64,000 bases of DNA from positions 1-64,000 of the forward strand of contig SJOL01007698.1 in NCBI GenBank assembly GCA_004794785.1. Direction: 5' to 3'. This document shows positions 1 through 11,900 of the stretch, piece after piece (within the stretch, counting starts at the first letter, position 1; each line of letters starts with the position of its first letter). The translations under genes were made by a program, and so were the position numbers. The notes beneath the pieces were generated by a model that was given only the letters and a program-made list of their open reading frames with translations, searched no databases and was not told where the DNA came from. Origin of the DNA: Opisthorchis felineus (Eukaryota > Platyhelminthes > Trematoda > Opisthorchiida > Opisthorchiidae).

Positions 1-179
1 CACTGGCTGGGGAATTCACCGCCATCCTTGAACAGAAAAGGTGGAAAGTCATCAGGACTAGCAGCACGATGACGCTCGAGTAGAGATATACCCTCGGACA
101 CTTCTGAGGTTGAAGGGGACTCCATATTCTCAGTCCACCTTTCTGTTGAAGGCCAGCATTCCGGATTTTAGGTAGCAGG

Positions 180-355
180 TGTTGTGTTCGACGAGGGATG
201 GAGTGCAACGGTAATCAGAATAAAAATGGAAAAGACTGAGGGCCCGGAAGCTAGGCTTTATTCATCCAAAACTTTGACACTCAGAGCTGAAACGAAAAAA
301 AAGTGATTTAGCAATGAACGATGAGACGTTTGAAAGACAGAACAAATGTACAACA
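180..355 (-). repeat. Solo LTR of the CsRn1-like family
   Basis: A 176-bp block starting TGTTGTG and ending ACAACA matches the two LTRs of the element at 2381-6845. Here it stands alone. It is flanked by a perfect 5-bp target duplication, GCAGG at 175-179 and 356-360, inside LINE sequence. That is the signature of LTR-LTR recombination after insertion. It is the best preserved copy of the LTR segment complementary to the family's primer site (257-268). Strand follows the orientation of the full element. Confidence 0.88.
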
Positions 356-1851
356 GCAGGTGGCCAACCCAATTGTTATTCGAGGTGCTGCGCCCAACGG
401 TCCAAACGTCCTCCTTTGCTAGATATCAGGAAGCCATTCTGGTCTCTGATAGTTTCGCCAACAAGAGAATTCTGAGAACCAGTCGGGTGAGTCAAGTAGA
501 ACAGCCCGTAAACGTTTCCCGGCATTTTTCGCGTCTTCCGTTTCTTCAACCTTCCGGGTCCACCAAGCTTCTCGGTCTGCACGGACACTCGGTTTTACCT
601 GGTGTCGGATGATACGTCGGGTTGAGTTGGGGTTGTGGCAAGGAGAAACCTGTCGCCGGACCTCCAGCAAAGCCGCGGTGCTATCAGAGATCGAATGTTT
701 GGATGAGGTTGGTTGGGTTGTACCGCAGACAGAAGTTCCGGCCTTGAGTAGCGTTTTGGACATCTGTTTCCAGTGGCCGTCAATCCCCGACCTCAGCCCT
801 CCCTGGGGGCGTTCGAGGAGTCGGTTCAACTAAGGTCTTTTGAATTCTGGTTCCACCAGCTTCTTAATGGCTAAGCGAGGTGTGCGCGTTTTGTCTGGAC
901 CTGAAAGGCACAATGAAAAGCAGTAGGGGACAAGTGCACGATCGGAGTCCACGCCGGTATTCCAGAAAAAGCGGCAGGCAGTGGTCGACTCTCGCCACCG
1001 GTAGCTGACGGTGACCTGGCCCATTTGATTTGACTTTGGTTCGTTGGTTGCCATCACGTCGTCAAGGGATTTCCGCTGTTCCGGGAACTAGTACTGCAAA
1101 GGAACAGTATGTGATCGGTACACATCGGAAGCAGGCGCTCTCCGTTGTCCATGCCTCGTATCCAACCAAAGACGGCCACCCAACTGGGTCTCAGTTGCGC
1201 TTAGTATACGTACCTTGGCGTTCATGTCAGCAGCAATCGCAACGATGTCTGAGCTTCTAGCTTGTTGTAAAGGACCACCTACAGTGTCTTTGGCAGATCC
1301 AGAACCACAGTCTGTTGTGGCGCAAGTAGACAATAAAAAAGGGTGCGATGAGCTTCATTTTCTCGAGGTTCTCTAATTGACTTCGCCAAACGAAACGCAC
1401 AGAGGCGATTATCACGGGGTATCAACCAAGTAGAGACGCTTCTGCACGGTCGCTTAATACAATGCCATTCACGGTATATCCGGCTGCAGCAGCTTCTGTA
1501 TCATCAGAGTTGCTCGGCTGGAACCCGGAAGAGAAAGGAGGGTGTCCTTTCGATTGCAGTACTTGATTCCTACATCCTTGTTTCTGACACGTAGCATAAA
1601 TCAGTTCAGAGGGAATCCACAATATGAGCAAGATCCACCTGTTCTCCTGCCTGCTTCAGTGTGCAAACATTAAAGGCATCCAAGTAGACCGGCATTCGGG
1701 GTTTGAAAACAGAATTCGAAGTGTTCAGGGCTGTTACTGAAGTCGGACGTACAGAAGCTGCATCTGAGCGTGATGCATGGAGAACAAAGCGGTCATTCCT
1801 AGTGCTTGGACCTGTAAAGGAAGTAATCAAATAGGGATTGGGTGGTGTAGA

Positions 1852-2010
1852 CTAATCGCTCAGCTGTAATACCCTTTCGGTGTCTAGCTACCATGCCGTT
1901 CGAGGGAAGTACGAGGGCTGAAATATTGCCAGGTCGCCCAAGCCTAGACAGGAGAAGTCGAGGTGCAGAGGTCGGTAAATTCGCGCTCTAACCACAGCCA
2001 TCTCGCCCCC
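1852..2010 (-). mobile_element. tRNA-derived SINE copy
   Basis: On the minus strand the copy has the SINE body and tail seen in at least nine other places in the window. Its tRNA-like head is damaged: the B-box region has lost bases. It lies inside the 5' part of a LINE. Confidence 0.7.
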
Positions 2011-2380
2011 GCGGTGTAGAAGAGGGAATACGTGAACGTGTAAGAAGGGATACGTCAGCAATAGCACGTCTTCGTTTACCCACCCGGCTGTATGCAGCAA
2101 GTAAGGTGACCCAGGTGAGAACACCACACGACGGCCGATTTGGGATGAGGTTATTTGTAAGTGTGCAATTCATGGTTGTCCGTGGGCTGGGATACTAACA
2201 AGGCGTCCGCACCTAGATAGGTAGACGGTTAGAGTCCTCAACCAAAGCTTTTGGCTCAAAAGCCTGACCACAATGCAGCGGAGTTTGGCGAGAAATACAA
2301 GTGGATTAACATTTTTACGAACCATTCGCCACAGATGTTCCAACCCCCAACCTGGAGGGCCAGGGGACTGTGTTGGTCAG

Positions 2381-2556
2381 TGTTGTGTTTGACGAGGAAT
2401 GGATCGTGGCGACAATCAGAGTAAGAACGGAAAAGACTGAGGGCCCAGAAGCTAAGCTTCATCTATCCAAAACCTTGACACTGCGAGCTAAGTCGAGTAA
2501 AAGTGATTAAACGATGAACGGTGAAACGCTCTGAGAGGTAGAGCAAATATACAACA
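2381..2556 (-). repeat. 3' LTR of the element at 2.38-6.85 kb
   Basis: 176 bp, TG...CA ends. Alignable with 6671-6845 and with the solo LTR 180-355, with many substitutions. Confidence 0.8.
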
Positions 2557-2843
2557 CTCCCGTTGAGCTAAATGATCGTAGTTCATTTTATAATTGCTTA
2601 ATGTCAGACTTTGTTTCACAGGAAATGGGGTCGTGTCTGCTGTTGTTGTGCCACCAACGGGTGTTCAGGATAATTCGACATTCCAGTTTCCGAAGCAGAG
2701 GAGTCAGTTAGTTCCGGCTTAATAAACGAATCAGTATGAGGTTGCTGATGTTCCGATACTGGGGCGTATCCAAAATCTGAGGAAGGCGTCAGGTGCCGTA
2801 AGGGGACCGTTTCTTCTATGCCGTTAGAGTATCGGACATATGC

Positions 2844-5800
2844 CTACCCTGAGTTACACTCCAGGAGCTCAACCTTTTCTGCTATTGGATCATATCTTGA
2901 AGATCGTGTATTTCGTCGCACCAGAACTGGTGCTGGCGAAAGTAACCACTGCAGCAATGATGTGCCGACTGCGGATTTTCGATTATGGTAAAACATTCGC
3001 TCATGTGGAGTTGCACTGATGGCGGTGTACAATAAAGAACGAATCGAATGGAGCACGTCTTGTAAGACGGTTTCCCGATGACTGGTTTGGCGCCCATTTG
3101 ATCGTAATGAAAATGCATTAGCTCTCTATAAAGTTCTGTCTAGTCTTTCCACCTGACCGTTCCCCCCTTGGGTTATGTGGAGTGGTCCGACTGGTGGCAA
3201 CGCCTTTTTCATGAAGAAATTGCCTGTTCTCACCCGAAATGAATCATCACCGTTATCAACTGTAAGAACCGCGTACTTGTTGTACAGTGGATGTAGTTGC
3301 CACAGTTTCGTCCACCGATGATTTGGGGAGGTGGGGTAGGTAGCTGCACATTGGAGGCGGGAGCTAATGAATTGGTGTGTAAATACAAGTCTGTTAGTGG
3401 ACTTTTAAGTGAAGGGATTAGGAAATGAACGACGATCCGAATGCATGAAACTGGGTAGGCCAACTGTAGCGGAGAGTGGCACAAGACATTATATCACCGT
3501 AGACGAACTTGTATCTGGACACGGATGGGCGAACGGGAAGCGGGAGAAATCTTCAGCAGATATTTATTTCGAGTCGTCGAAAGCAGTGGTCCTTTGTAGT
3601 CAATGCTTAAACGTTCAAATGTCTGTGTGACTTTAATGAGTATACCACCAGATGGCTTGAAGAAAGATGGTTTTAACTCCACACACAAATGACGTTGCTT
3701 AATGACAATCCGGATATCCTCTAGGGAGAATAGGATATTCTCGGCACGAATGAAATGCATTATGCGTGTTTCTCCAGGATGGCACAGAGTTGCGTGTAAG
3801 CGTTTTAGATCCAGGTGAGATGAAGTGTCCGCACAGACACTCCGAGAGAGCGTCAGCAGCTTTGTTTTCTATGCCTGGTCTGTAGGTTACGTCAAAAGAA
3901 AAAGGTGACAACTCCATCCGCCGTCGTCGGACTTTGTCATTTTTTATTTTTTCCCTCTTATTGGATTGAATACATGAACGCAACAGACCGCTGATCAGTT
4001 ACAATCTTGAAATGGGTCCTGAATAGGTAATGCCTCCATTTACGCACTGCTTCGACAACTGCGCAGAGTGATGTTTTTCACTGCAGACAGTATGTGAGAG
4101 AACAATTCGACCGGTTTGCCACCCTGGATGAGTGTAGCGGAAATTGCAACACCAGATGTATCAATTTCGGGCATCAGAGGTGTTGTAACTGGGAGTTAGC
4201 TGAGTGATTTAGGAGATTGATGGAACTTATTCTATCGCGATTTGATAGACTAAGTACTTGAGTGGGAAGACCTCAAGGAAGGAGACAAAGGGCACCGAAT
4301 GAAGGTCGGCCATATTGCGGATAAACCAATAGAACAAAAGAGCGCTGCGGCTCAGCTGGCAATGACAGAGAGGAAATGAAATTTCAGTAAAGTATTACAA
4401 AAGGTCGAGTTGTTCGTTAGGATATGACCTGACAAGAGGTATGCTGGGATCGAAAGTAACCACAGCTGCATCCATCAACCCTTTCTTGAAACCCTTGAAC
4501 GCTTTTATAGCAGACTCAGGGACTGGAAAGGTTGTATTGTGATTAATAAGATAGATTTTATCAGGCTCATCCAACGAGCATAGTACGCCAACAAGCCAAC
4601 TACCCGTTGCTGAGACTTTATGTCCTTCGGAACGGGCAGTTTTTGCATAACTCAAACGTTCAGGATCTGGTTTAACGATGCCTTCCATAATTTCATAGCC
4701 AGGGAGTCTTAGTTTAGTGGTGGAAATTGTGCTTTTATCTTGATTTAACTGAAGGCCGTACTTTTATGCTAGGGTGAGAAAGTGCTGGAGATTTCGATCC
4801 AGGTTTTGATCTTTTCCAGAAATGGCATATGTCCCGGTAATTTTTTTGGCGCTAGTCATGTCATCTATATCGCTTTCAAAGCACGCTACTCCATTCGTTA
4901 CCCAAAACAGTATTCGGCGAAATTGTTAAAGATTGCCGCAAGCCTCCTGTAGATTCTGTCACTTTCTTCAATGAGTAGTTGATCAAGCGTGCTGAAAATG
5001 CGACATTGCGTTATTTTACTACTCGTATCCTCAATTCTTGGGAGCGAATTAGCGTCCATTTGCGTACATCGGTTTATAGTTTGACTGTAATCAACCACCA
5101 TTCGTTTATCCTGTCGTTCATTTGTCGTAACGAGCACTTGCGCCCTCCATGGAGACTTTGAGAGTTTAGTGGCTTGTTGATCGAGCAAATGCTTTACTTC
5201 GGAAGCAATGAAAACCTCGTCGTCTGCAGAATATATATGCTCGACGTTATGGCAATTGGCTTACACCATGGGTCAAGATGCGCAATGTGAGAGGTTCTAT
5301 TTTGGCAGCGATTAGACCACAAAGCGAGGAAGAAGGTTTATCACCATTGAAGGAGATTTTAGGAGATTTGTGAAGTTTAAGAACACCATGTCCAAGTAGA
5401 ATATCCGCACAGAGAGCGGCACATGTTTTGTTTATGTTACAATGTTAGAAAAACCGTGTCCAAGAGTGAGGCTTTTGTGCTAGATGGATACCAGAGTGAT
5501 TTCAGATGACGATGATAGTACAGGCCACTGATTACGGTGGACTAAATTTTCGGAAATGAAACTTTCTGAACTACCAGTATCAACGAGAGCTCGAAGTGAA
5601 ACGTCATTGGCTTTCACATCGATGATCGTTCATTTGAGACACTCGGGGGCTGCAGCCCTTATACAAGATAGTGCACTTTAAGCGGATGAGGTGTTCCTCA
5701 AAACAGTAGTAGATCTGTAAACTTTTTGAAAATGCCCTTTGTTTCCACAATTTTTGCAGGTCACGTCTTTAGCGGGACATTTATAACGCGTGTGACGAGC

Positions 5801-6316
5801 ACAGCGACGGAAGAAACATGAAGACCCCATACTAGCAACAACATCATACGATGAAGCTTGAAAACGTGGAGACCTTGATGGGGCATTCGATACGGTAGCA
5901 CAATGAGGCTGATTGTTCGGCAAAAGGGACTGTGATTGTTTCCGCGCTAGTTCGAGGGGTTTTGCATGACCGTAAGTGGCTTTAAAACCCAGCGACTAAT
6001 GTTCCAATAGCCCATGATGAATGTTTTTCGAATAAAGACCACCAATAAAGGCTTCTGGTAGTACTTCATTGCTATGTCGTTCTGCGCTAACAGCCGTAAA
6101 GCGGTAATCCGGCAGCAAACTGCGAAGCCTTTGCACAAATCGACCAGGATTTTGATCTCCGTTCTGCTTACAAGCATTCAAAAGATGCCGGGCTAGTGTT
6201 CCACTCTTCGGTTGTGCATAAATCTCTCGTAAGCTTGCAATAGCTGATTCATAATCCTTACAGTCTTTGATGAGATGGTAGACAATAACAGCAACATAAT
6301 TGAACAAGGTTTTCAC
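2844..6316 (-). pseudogene. Broken gag-pol of a CsRn1-like element
   Basis: Read on the minus strand: Gag at 6316-5996, then the zinc-knuckle segment 5923-5678. RT pieces lie at 5188-4898 (SPWRAQVLVTTNERQDKRMV, then a degraded thumb) and 4688-4395 (GIVKPDPERL, AAVVTFDPSIPLV). The end of RNase H and the start of integrase lie at 3983-3494 (FDVTYRPGIENKAADALSEC; TFERLSIDYKGPLLSTTRNK). The integrase C-terminal region is at 3118-2844 (LHSIRSLLYTAISATPHERM). Frames change repeatedly and no polyprotein can be made. The family normally encodes Gag plus a protease-RT-RNase H-integrase polyprotein. Confidence 0.78.
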
Positions 6317-6439
6317 TTTATCTGATGAGCGAGAAGCAGTAGAGTCAAGGAAATTCGGGAAAGTACATAACCGATACTCCCAAATATCTGCCGGGTTTTG
6401 AGTATTGGGATCGGTATCGAACCGTTCAGGACATAAGAA

Positions 6440-6621
6440 GAAAATCGTTCAGCTGTAGCACTTTTTCGTTGCCTAGCTGCCATGCCGGCGGAAGGAGGCG
6501 TGAGGGCTGGGATACTGCCAGGCTGCCCAAACCTAGACAGGAGCAGTCGAGATGCTGGGGTTGGGTTCGAACCACGGACCTTCCGGTCAGTAGGCTGGCG
6601 CCTTAACCACTGAGCTGTCTT
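6440..6621 (-). mobile_element. tRNA-derived SINE copy with target duplication
   Basis: About 180 bp on the minus strand with the tRNA-like head (B box GGTTCGAACCC near 6572), body and tail. It is flanked by GACATAAGAA (6430-6439) and GACGTAAGAA (6622-6631), a 10-bp duplication with one mismatch, so the limits are well defined. It interrupts the 5' part of the decayed CsRn1-like element. Confidence 0.85.
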
Positions 6622-6657
6622 GACGTAAGAATCGATCCATTGTTCGGTAAAACTTTC

Positions 6658-6669
6658 TGGATGAATAAA
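6658..6669 (-). other. Candidate self-priming primer site beside the 5' LTR
   Basis: The plus strand carries TGGATGAATAAA, one base from the LTR edge at 6671. This is the exact reverse complement of TTTATTCATCCA inside the family's LTR (solo copy, 257-268). No complement to a common tRNA 3' end was recognised here. In Tf1-type elements the 5' end of the RNA primes its own reverse transcription in this way. Assignment to self-priming is inference. Confidence 0.55.
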
Positions 6670-6670
6670 T

Positions 6671-6845
6671 TGTCGTGTTTGATGAGGAATAGAGCGCGGT
6701 GACAATCAGATTAAGGATAGAAATGACCGAGGGCCCAGAAGCTGGGCTTTATCCTTCCGAAACTTAAACATTGCGAGCAGAAACGGAAGAAGTGATTCAA
6801 TAATGAAGGATGACATGGTTTTCGAAACAGAGTAGATATACAACA
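6671..6845 (-). repeat. 5' LTR of the element at 2.38-6.85 kb
   Basis: 175 bp, TGTCG...ACAACA on the + strand. Aligns with 2381-2556 and 180-355. Confidence 0.8.
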
Positions 6846-6849
6846 CTGA

Positions 6850-8002
6850 GTTTTCGAGCCAGAAAAGCTAACTTCAAGCAGTCACTCAGTGGCGATTGAT
6901 GATGCTCGACTGTTCACGCACTTCCTAGAAGCAGTGTTCACCAATCGTTCAACGCCGACCGGACAGCCTTGACTCAATGTCAACATATGCTTTGAATACC
7001 GCGGCGTTCCCCGTAATTGTGCACTTGTTCGGAATAAGGTGTTTTGTTCTTGTTGGGTGGGTCGCTCTCTGCCACTAAGGTTCCGCAGCTAGAGTTCGCA
7101 GTCACTTGCAACAAAAAAGTGAGGACACTTCCCAGATTTCAGCGTCTTGGTTGCATGCCTTGCGAAACCCTCTTCACCCAACCATATACAGGGTGAAATA
7201 GGTCCACTGGAAGTCGTCACGACCTAGTAGTGGAACATAAAAACCACCTAGCAATTGTCTCTCTGGGTGGCTATCCCGCGTCAATGACTATACGCGCTAG
7301 TAGACAACCCAGTCGCAGTGTTTCTGTGTCGAAGACGCAGTTTTCAATACATAAACATTTCCGTCGACCCTCGCACTAGCGGGACCTGGTGTAACTTACG
7401 AATGGCCATAAATGAATCACAGCGTTTGGATCCGCGTTTTGAGCTTTTGCTCACTCCCACTTATTAGTCACTGGACAAAAGCAGCAGCTGCAACCACTGC
7501 ACAACTTCCACGTGTCTAGAGCTGATGGCGGCTGTCCTTTTTGGTGGCGTTCATCCGTTTGATTCCCTTTTTTGCCAGTGGTCATTCAACTCATTGGCAG
7601 CTCACGATGCCACGCTACAAGGCTTGGATAAGCGCCAGAACTGTTGGTGATGACTGTTTTGAAAGGCGTACAAAAAACAGACTGTCTAGCGGACTTGCCC
7701 CGAATATAATTTAGTTTCCTCTCCATCATATATCGTTCTAACTGCTATACAACTCAGTTATATTTGGTACGGCCTCATGCGTCTGGGTACAGGTTCTTCG
7801 TGTCATAGGATAAAAGCAAATTTCTGCCTTCAAAAGCAATTGAAACCGATTGATGGTCAACTCGAGCGAATAAACTTTATAATATGGGGAGCTATTACAC
7901 TGTTACTGGGATTTTGGGGCCTTGGTAGTCATACATATGTGGGCGTTCTTCCAGACACTTGATATGCTGTAGAGGAGAATGTTGGTAGCTCAATTAGCGT
8001 AG
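6850..8002. other. Intergenic, upstream of the Atg14-like gene
   Basis: I see no convincing coding region, RNA gene or known repeat here. The promoter of the downstream gene may lie in this stretch or in 8100-8750, but no element can be assigned. Confidence 0.4.
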
Positions 8003-8085
8003 ATGGTCGTTGGTTTGTTCGCTGAGCTGGGCAGTTTGATTGCAAACGTTTCATCACCAATCGAGGTGACATCAGTGAGTTCGAC
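8003..8085 (-). repeat. Dispersed repeat B with hammerhead-like core
   Basis: The minus strand 8077-8041 reads CTGATG, a perfect 5-bp hairpin TCACC/GGTGA with loop TCGATT, then GAAACG. This is the layout of hammerhead core, stem II and GAAA. The following part (CCCAGCTCAGCGAAC) matches repeats at 24.69-25.01, 21.98 and 61.05-61.10 kb. The last A of CTGATGA is missing and stem I is weak, so catalysis is doubtful. It lies about 700 bp upstream of the Atg14-like start codon. Confidence 0.45.
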
Positions 8086-8755
8086 CTGTTTTATGCTACA
8101 CAACCAAAGTGATGTCTTTCAAATGAATGCTCCTTTACATTTGAATTCGTTGATTGATTCGTACAGCTTGCCCTATTTGTCTTCCGACCACGGTTAGTAA
8201 CCTCTCAGAAACGGTCATTCTTCCGTCGATCTTTGATGCTCTCTTCGTAAGAACACAACTGTATTTGGATCGCATTCCATATTTGTCAAAACCACACCAT
8301 CCTTGCGTAGCCTATGTCCTTGCATACGGACCAGAGCGAATGAGAATACCTACTTGTCTAATGCTCATTTCAAGAACTGAATCTGCTTTCACATAACGTT
8401 CCTCCGTACGGTTTATGGGCATTTAGGTTAAATGCAGTTCCTCGTGCAGCTCTTTCCTTATTTGTAGCTCTTATCATTCGTCCCCCCTACAGTCTAAGCT
8501 GGTGACAAGGCGTCCAACTGGGTTGAAACATCCCAAATGTTTCTGGACCCAGTGTCACCTGGGGCGACAGTATACTTGACCGAAATCTATACGGAATACC
8601 GCTATTTGTGTCGCTTCACTAATGCGTTGATGTTTAACATTTTTACTCTCAGCATTTGCTCCCAGCAACTTTTTTTATCCGAGCTCCTACCACTGCTGGC
8701 GTCAATTCATTCTATCCAAATTGTCATATCTAGACTTCTGGACTACTGCTGATGC

Positions 8756-8967
8756 ATGTCAGCACAGGATCGTGAGGCTCAAAGCACTGACGAGGACTAT
8801 CAAATTATCGATGCATCATGTTTTCAAGTCGACACGCAGGAACAAGGCTTAGAGTTTCACTCAAACTTACCGTGCCCTGTCTGTACATCGTTCCAGAGCA
8901 ATTTTATATGTGAGAAGTGCATTAAATTTGGCTCGTTCACACATTCGAGGGGTGCTGTCAGTGGCAA
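8756..8967 (+). CDS. ATG14: Atg14-like exon 1 (start, zinc-binding-like cysteines)
   Basis: Starts at ATG 8756; another ATG at 8752 is out of frame. Ends at the strong donor AA|GTAAGT (8968). Carries CPVC...CEKC with the eight-residue spacing of vertebrate ATG14. Leaves two bases of a split lysine codon. Confidence 0.75.
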
Positions 8968-11900
8968 GTAAGTGCTTGCTAAAGTGTTCCCCAACCGTAA
9001 CAACGCAGCAGTTATTCAGATCTGGGTAACCGCCTTTTCAATGTCAATCAGAAGTATGTTAACGCCAAAGCCGTGACTAACCTTATTCACCAGGATCCGA
9101 ACACTCAGCGAGCAACTCCATCAACGCCATAGTCGTCCTAAATCGGTAACTTTACTGAACTTTCAATTAACCATTCCATAGACACCTTTGGAAGAATTGA
9201 AAGTCCTTGCCGCATCCTTGAAGAATGCAATTTCGTTTCATACCAAAGATAACCAAAACAGTAGTGTCTTTCATTGCTCTGTGGAGATTATTATGCATTT
9301 TAGAGCGAAGGAACTTGGAGAAATTACAACAGCGACTGCTTCGTTGCCAGACAGACTCACAAGAACTGTTGAAACGTCGTGCAGCCGTGCTAAACTTTTT
9401 GAATTCGCTAGGCCGGCGAAGGTTGAAGTCGTTGAAAGATTTGGAAGCTCACAACGAGCGAATTGAACGCGTTCGAGCCAGTTATCTTCGGGAACTTTTG
9501 CATTCCCATCTTGTTGTCGATCTCTCCGTACGTGAACTTTTCCCTTGGAGCACTTTGATCCTAGGACATAGTCTGTTCGAATGGACTTTATCCTTCAGTT
9601 TGTTGTCCTACGTTTCGTTGAAGTTAGTTTTTGTACAAAACAAGCCTAATTTTAGATGATTTGGTGCGGGTTGTTGCAGTCTTCACTTGACGTTTGCTAC
9701 ATGGTTGATGGCTATGTCACTTTGGGGCGAATGTCTTGTTGTTTCCTAGCTGGCACATCCAAATTCTACGGACTTCTTTCCGACACTAATCATGGTGGCA
9801 CTTTTTCTCTCCTATTCATAGGCCAAATGTACACGATTCGCTTCAGCGGATTGAGTTGTTTGTTGCGGAAACCATTTGATCTTCATGAAAGGCTCATTAG
9901 GAGAAGCTTGAATTTTCTGGGGTTCTAACGTTTGATCTGGAGCCTGAGAGCAGTTTGAGTTGTTCTAGAAACCAGCCGTAACTGTTTAAGAAAAATATAT
10001 CCAACGCTTTAAATTGGCTACATCCTACGGTGCTTCAAACAATTACGTGCACCAAACTTTCTGCGGATTTCACCAACTCTCTCTTTAATTTCTCCGTGGT
10101 TCCCAAGTCCACCGTCCATGTCCACGCTTAGTAGGAACTGCATTAAGATGCGAGCCTTTTCTACAGGTGAATGCGCGATGCACTTATCAAGTGCTACCCG
10201 TCTGTTGTATATTTTTTTATTTTCATCGATCACAGTCTGGCAGGCAAATGACAGCGGTACCCGTCGTTGCAATCACTTCTAACCTTGTATCCGTTCCAGT
10301 TCATTTGTTCGAGATCCATCCACAGGTCATCGTATTTTTGCATTTATTGTTGAAGCCTATTGAATGTTTTATTTGGAATACAACATGTCTTTCTTTAGGT
10401 TGCCTTCCTGCATTACTTAGTGACCAATTCCGATAATTTTCTCTTTTTCACAGCCGGATGTGGGGTCCCCTGACACATTTTCTGGATCGGGTCTGCACTT
10501 AGACAGAGAAAATATATTCATTGGTATGTGATTTTTAGTTTGACCGAACGTGTGGGGAATTTTCGTGAATCATATGCGAAATATGCGTAGATAGATTCTG
10601 GTATCAATTATGAACTGGGTTCATGTTTTTTCCCACAAAATCGTGTGATGGGATGTAGCTATCTTACGGCGGACACCCATTTGCTGCACCTTTTCTCGTG
10701 ATATTGGCCCAGCAGTAACAGCAGTGCTAGAACGATTAATAGTAGATTAATGACTGTCTATTTCACAGTCCCACTCACAGCATTGCCCCTTACGATGAAG
10801 TGAACTCTACAGGCGAATGAGAGAGAGCCTTTAATTGTCAGCTGGTTCGTCGACTTTCCGAGGGCTATGTCAGGCGGATCCCACCACTTGTGTCTGCCAG
10901 TAACACCCTTAGGAAATCGGGCTCTCTGCATCAGACACAAACACATGGAATTAAACGGACTAGCACAATATAACTCGAGCAAGTTTATAGGGTTTATTTA
11001 AACTATTCCTGTTGCATGTGACAGTCATGATGGCGGGCTACTTCGGAGCGGAAAGTGAATGGTGTACCTGGCTGGGAACTACTTAGAGCTATTTGTGCTC
11101 CAGCTATACCCCAAGGAACAGATAACATAGTCAGCTTGACGAAACAACGTTCCTTTGTTTCCTAGATCACGGTGACAGTAGGTCGTTTAGACAGGGCTGA
11201 ACTAGGATTGGGGGAGCACAAATCTTTGGAAATCTTCAGCGCTAGAGATAACGCCATACCTGTATAAAACAACCCTACAACAAGCTTCGGATCATACTAT
11301 CAAGCCTGGAGGCAACTTTTACATGGCACGCGCGGCAAGAGCATCCGCATTTCGGATTTGATTAAGCGCCTTCGACATATCAGAACGATCGTAATCTTTT
11401 CTCCGAAAGAGTGCATAAGGGGAGAACACGTGTGTGTTACGTAAGCCAACATGTTTCCCTTGAAACGGTGGCTATCCAGGTAACATCCCTCCGACCGAGT
11501 CCACTGGTCAGCAGTGAGCTACCCCATACAATTCAGAATCCGGGCCTAATCCGCCCATTTTGCATGAAACAATTCTAGTGACTCGCTTGTAAATAGTTGC
11601 CCACAGATGGTTTTTCTTTACCTGATTGTGATGAAACGTTTTCTGTGAAAACGTTTATTTTGTTGTTACATGGATGGTTCGGCCGACCAAGCTTTTGATA
11701 TAGTTCTGGTATAAGGAAGGAAACGCTTCGCTGCGGAGTTGTTTATTAGAAAACGCCAACTAAACGGTTACAGACTATTGGACAGGAAGGTTAAACTCTC
11801 ATTTGCATGTTGTTTTTAAAAACGGAATATCCATCTTCTTCTCGAACGCGTCTTCCTGAACTCTCCAGGATATTCATTGACTATCGCACAATTGCAAGCA

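Larger units (their letters stand above)
1..2300 (-). mobile_element. LINE (non-LTR retrotransposon) copy, endonuclease and early RT part, decayed
   Basis: Minus-strand reading frames between 350 and 1830 give pieces of an AP-endonuclease LINE: a start near 1830 (PVYLDAFNVCTLKQAG), then DIVAIAADMNAKVRILSATE near 1240 and DSDRALVPYCFSLCLSGP near 930, then the linker VRADREAWWTRKVEE near 540. The same peptide order recurs in other copies in this window, which is how I recognise the family. The frames are broken by stops and shifts. The 5' untranslated part reaches about 2300 and matches those at 31.7-32.0 kb (+) and 36.7-37.1 kb (-). The copy continues off the left edge. A SINE (1852-2010) and a solo LTR (180-355) have inserted into it. 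It is a dead copy. Confidence 0.8.
2381..6845 (-). mobile_element. CsRn1/Boudicca-like LTR retrotransposon, decayed, with both LTRs
   Basis: Two diverged direct repeats of about 175 bp (2381-2556 and 6671-6845) bracket minus-strand remnants of gag, protease, RT, RNase H and integrase in the expected order. The Gag zinc-knuckle region (HTRYKCPAKDVTCKNCGNKG near 5750) and the integrase C-terminal part resemble the better preserved element at 38.7-42.6 kb. Both fit the CsRn1/Boudicca group of trematode gypsy elements. No matching target duplication is visible, as expected for an old insertion. A SINE sits at 6440-6621, between the primer site and gag. Confidence 0.82.

Noticed and set aside
9656..9928. 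Open frame read as an Atg14 exon
   Set aside because: An AG lies before 9677 and the phase would fit, but the peptide (CYMVDGYVTLGRMSCCFLAG) has no similarity to the expected region and no donor; the 10.24-10.52 kb exons fit better.
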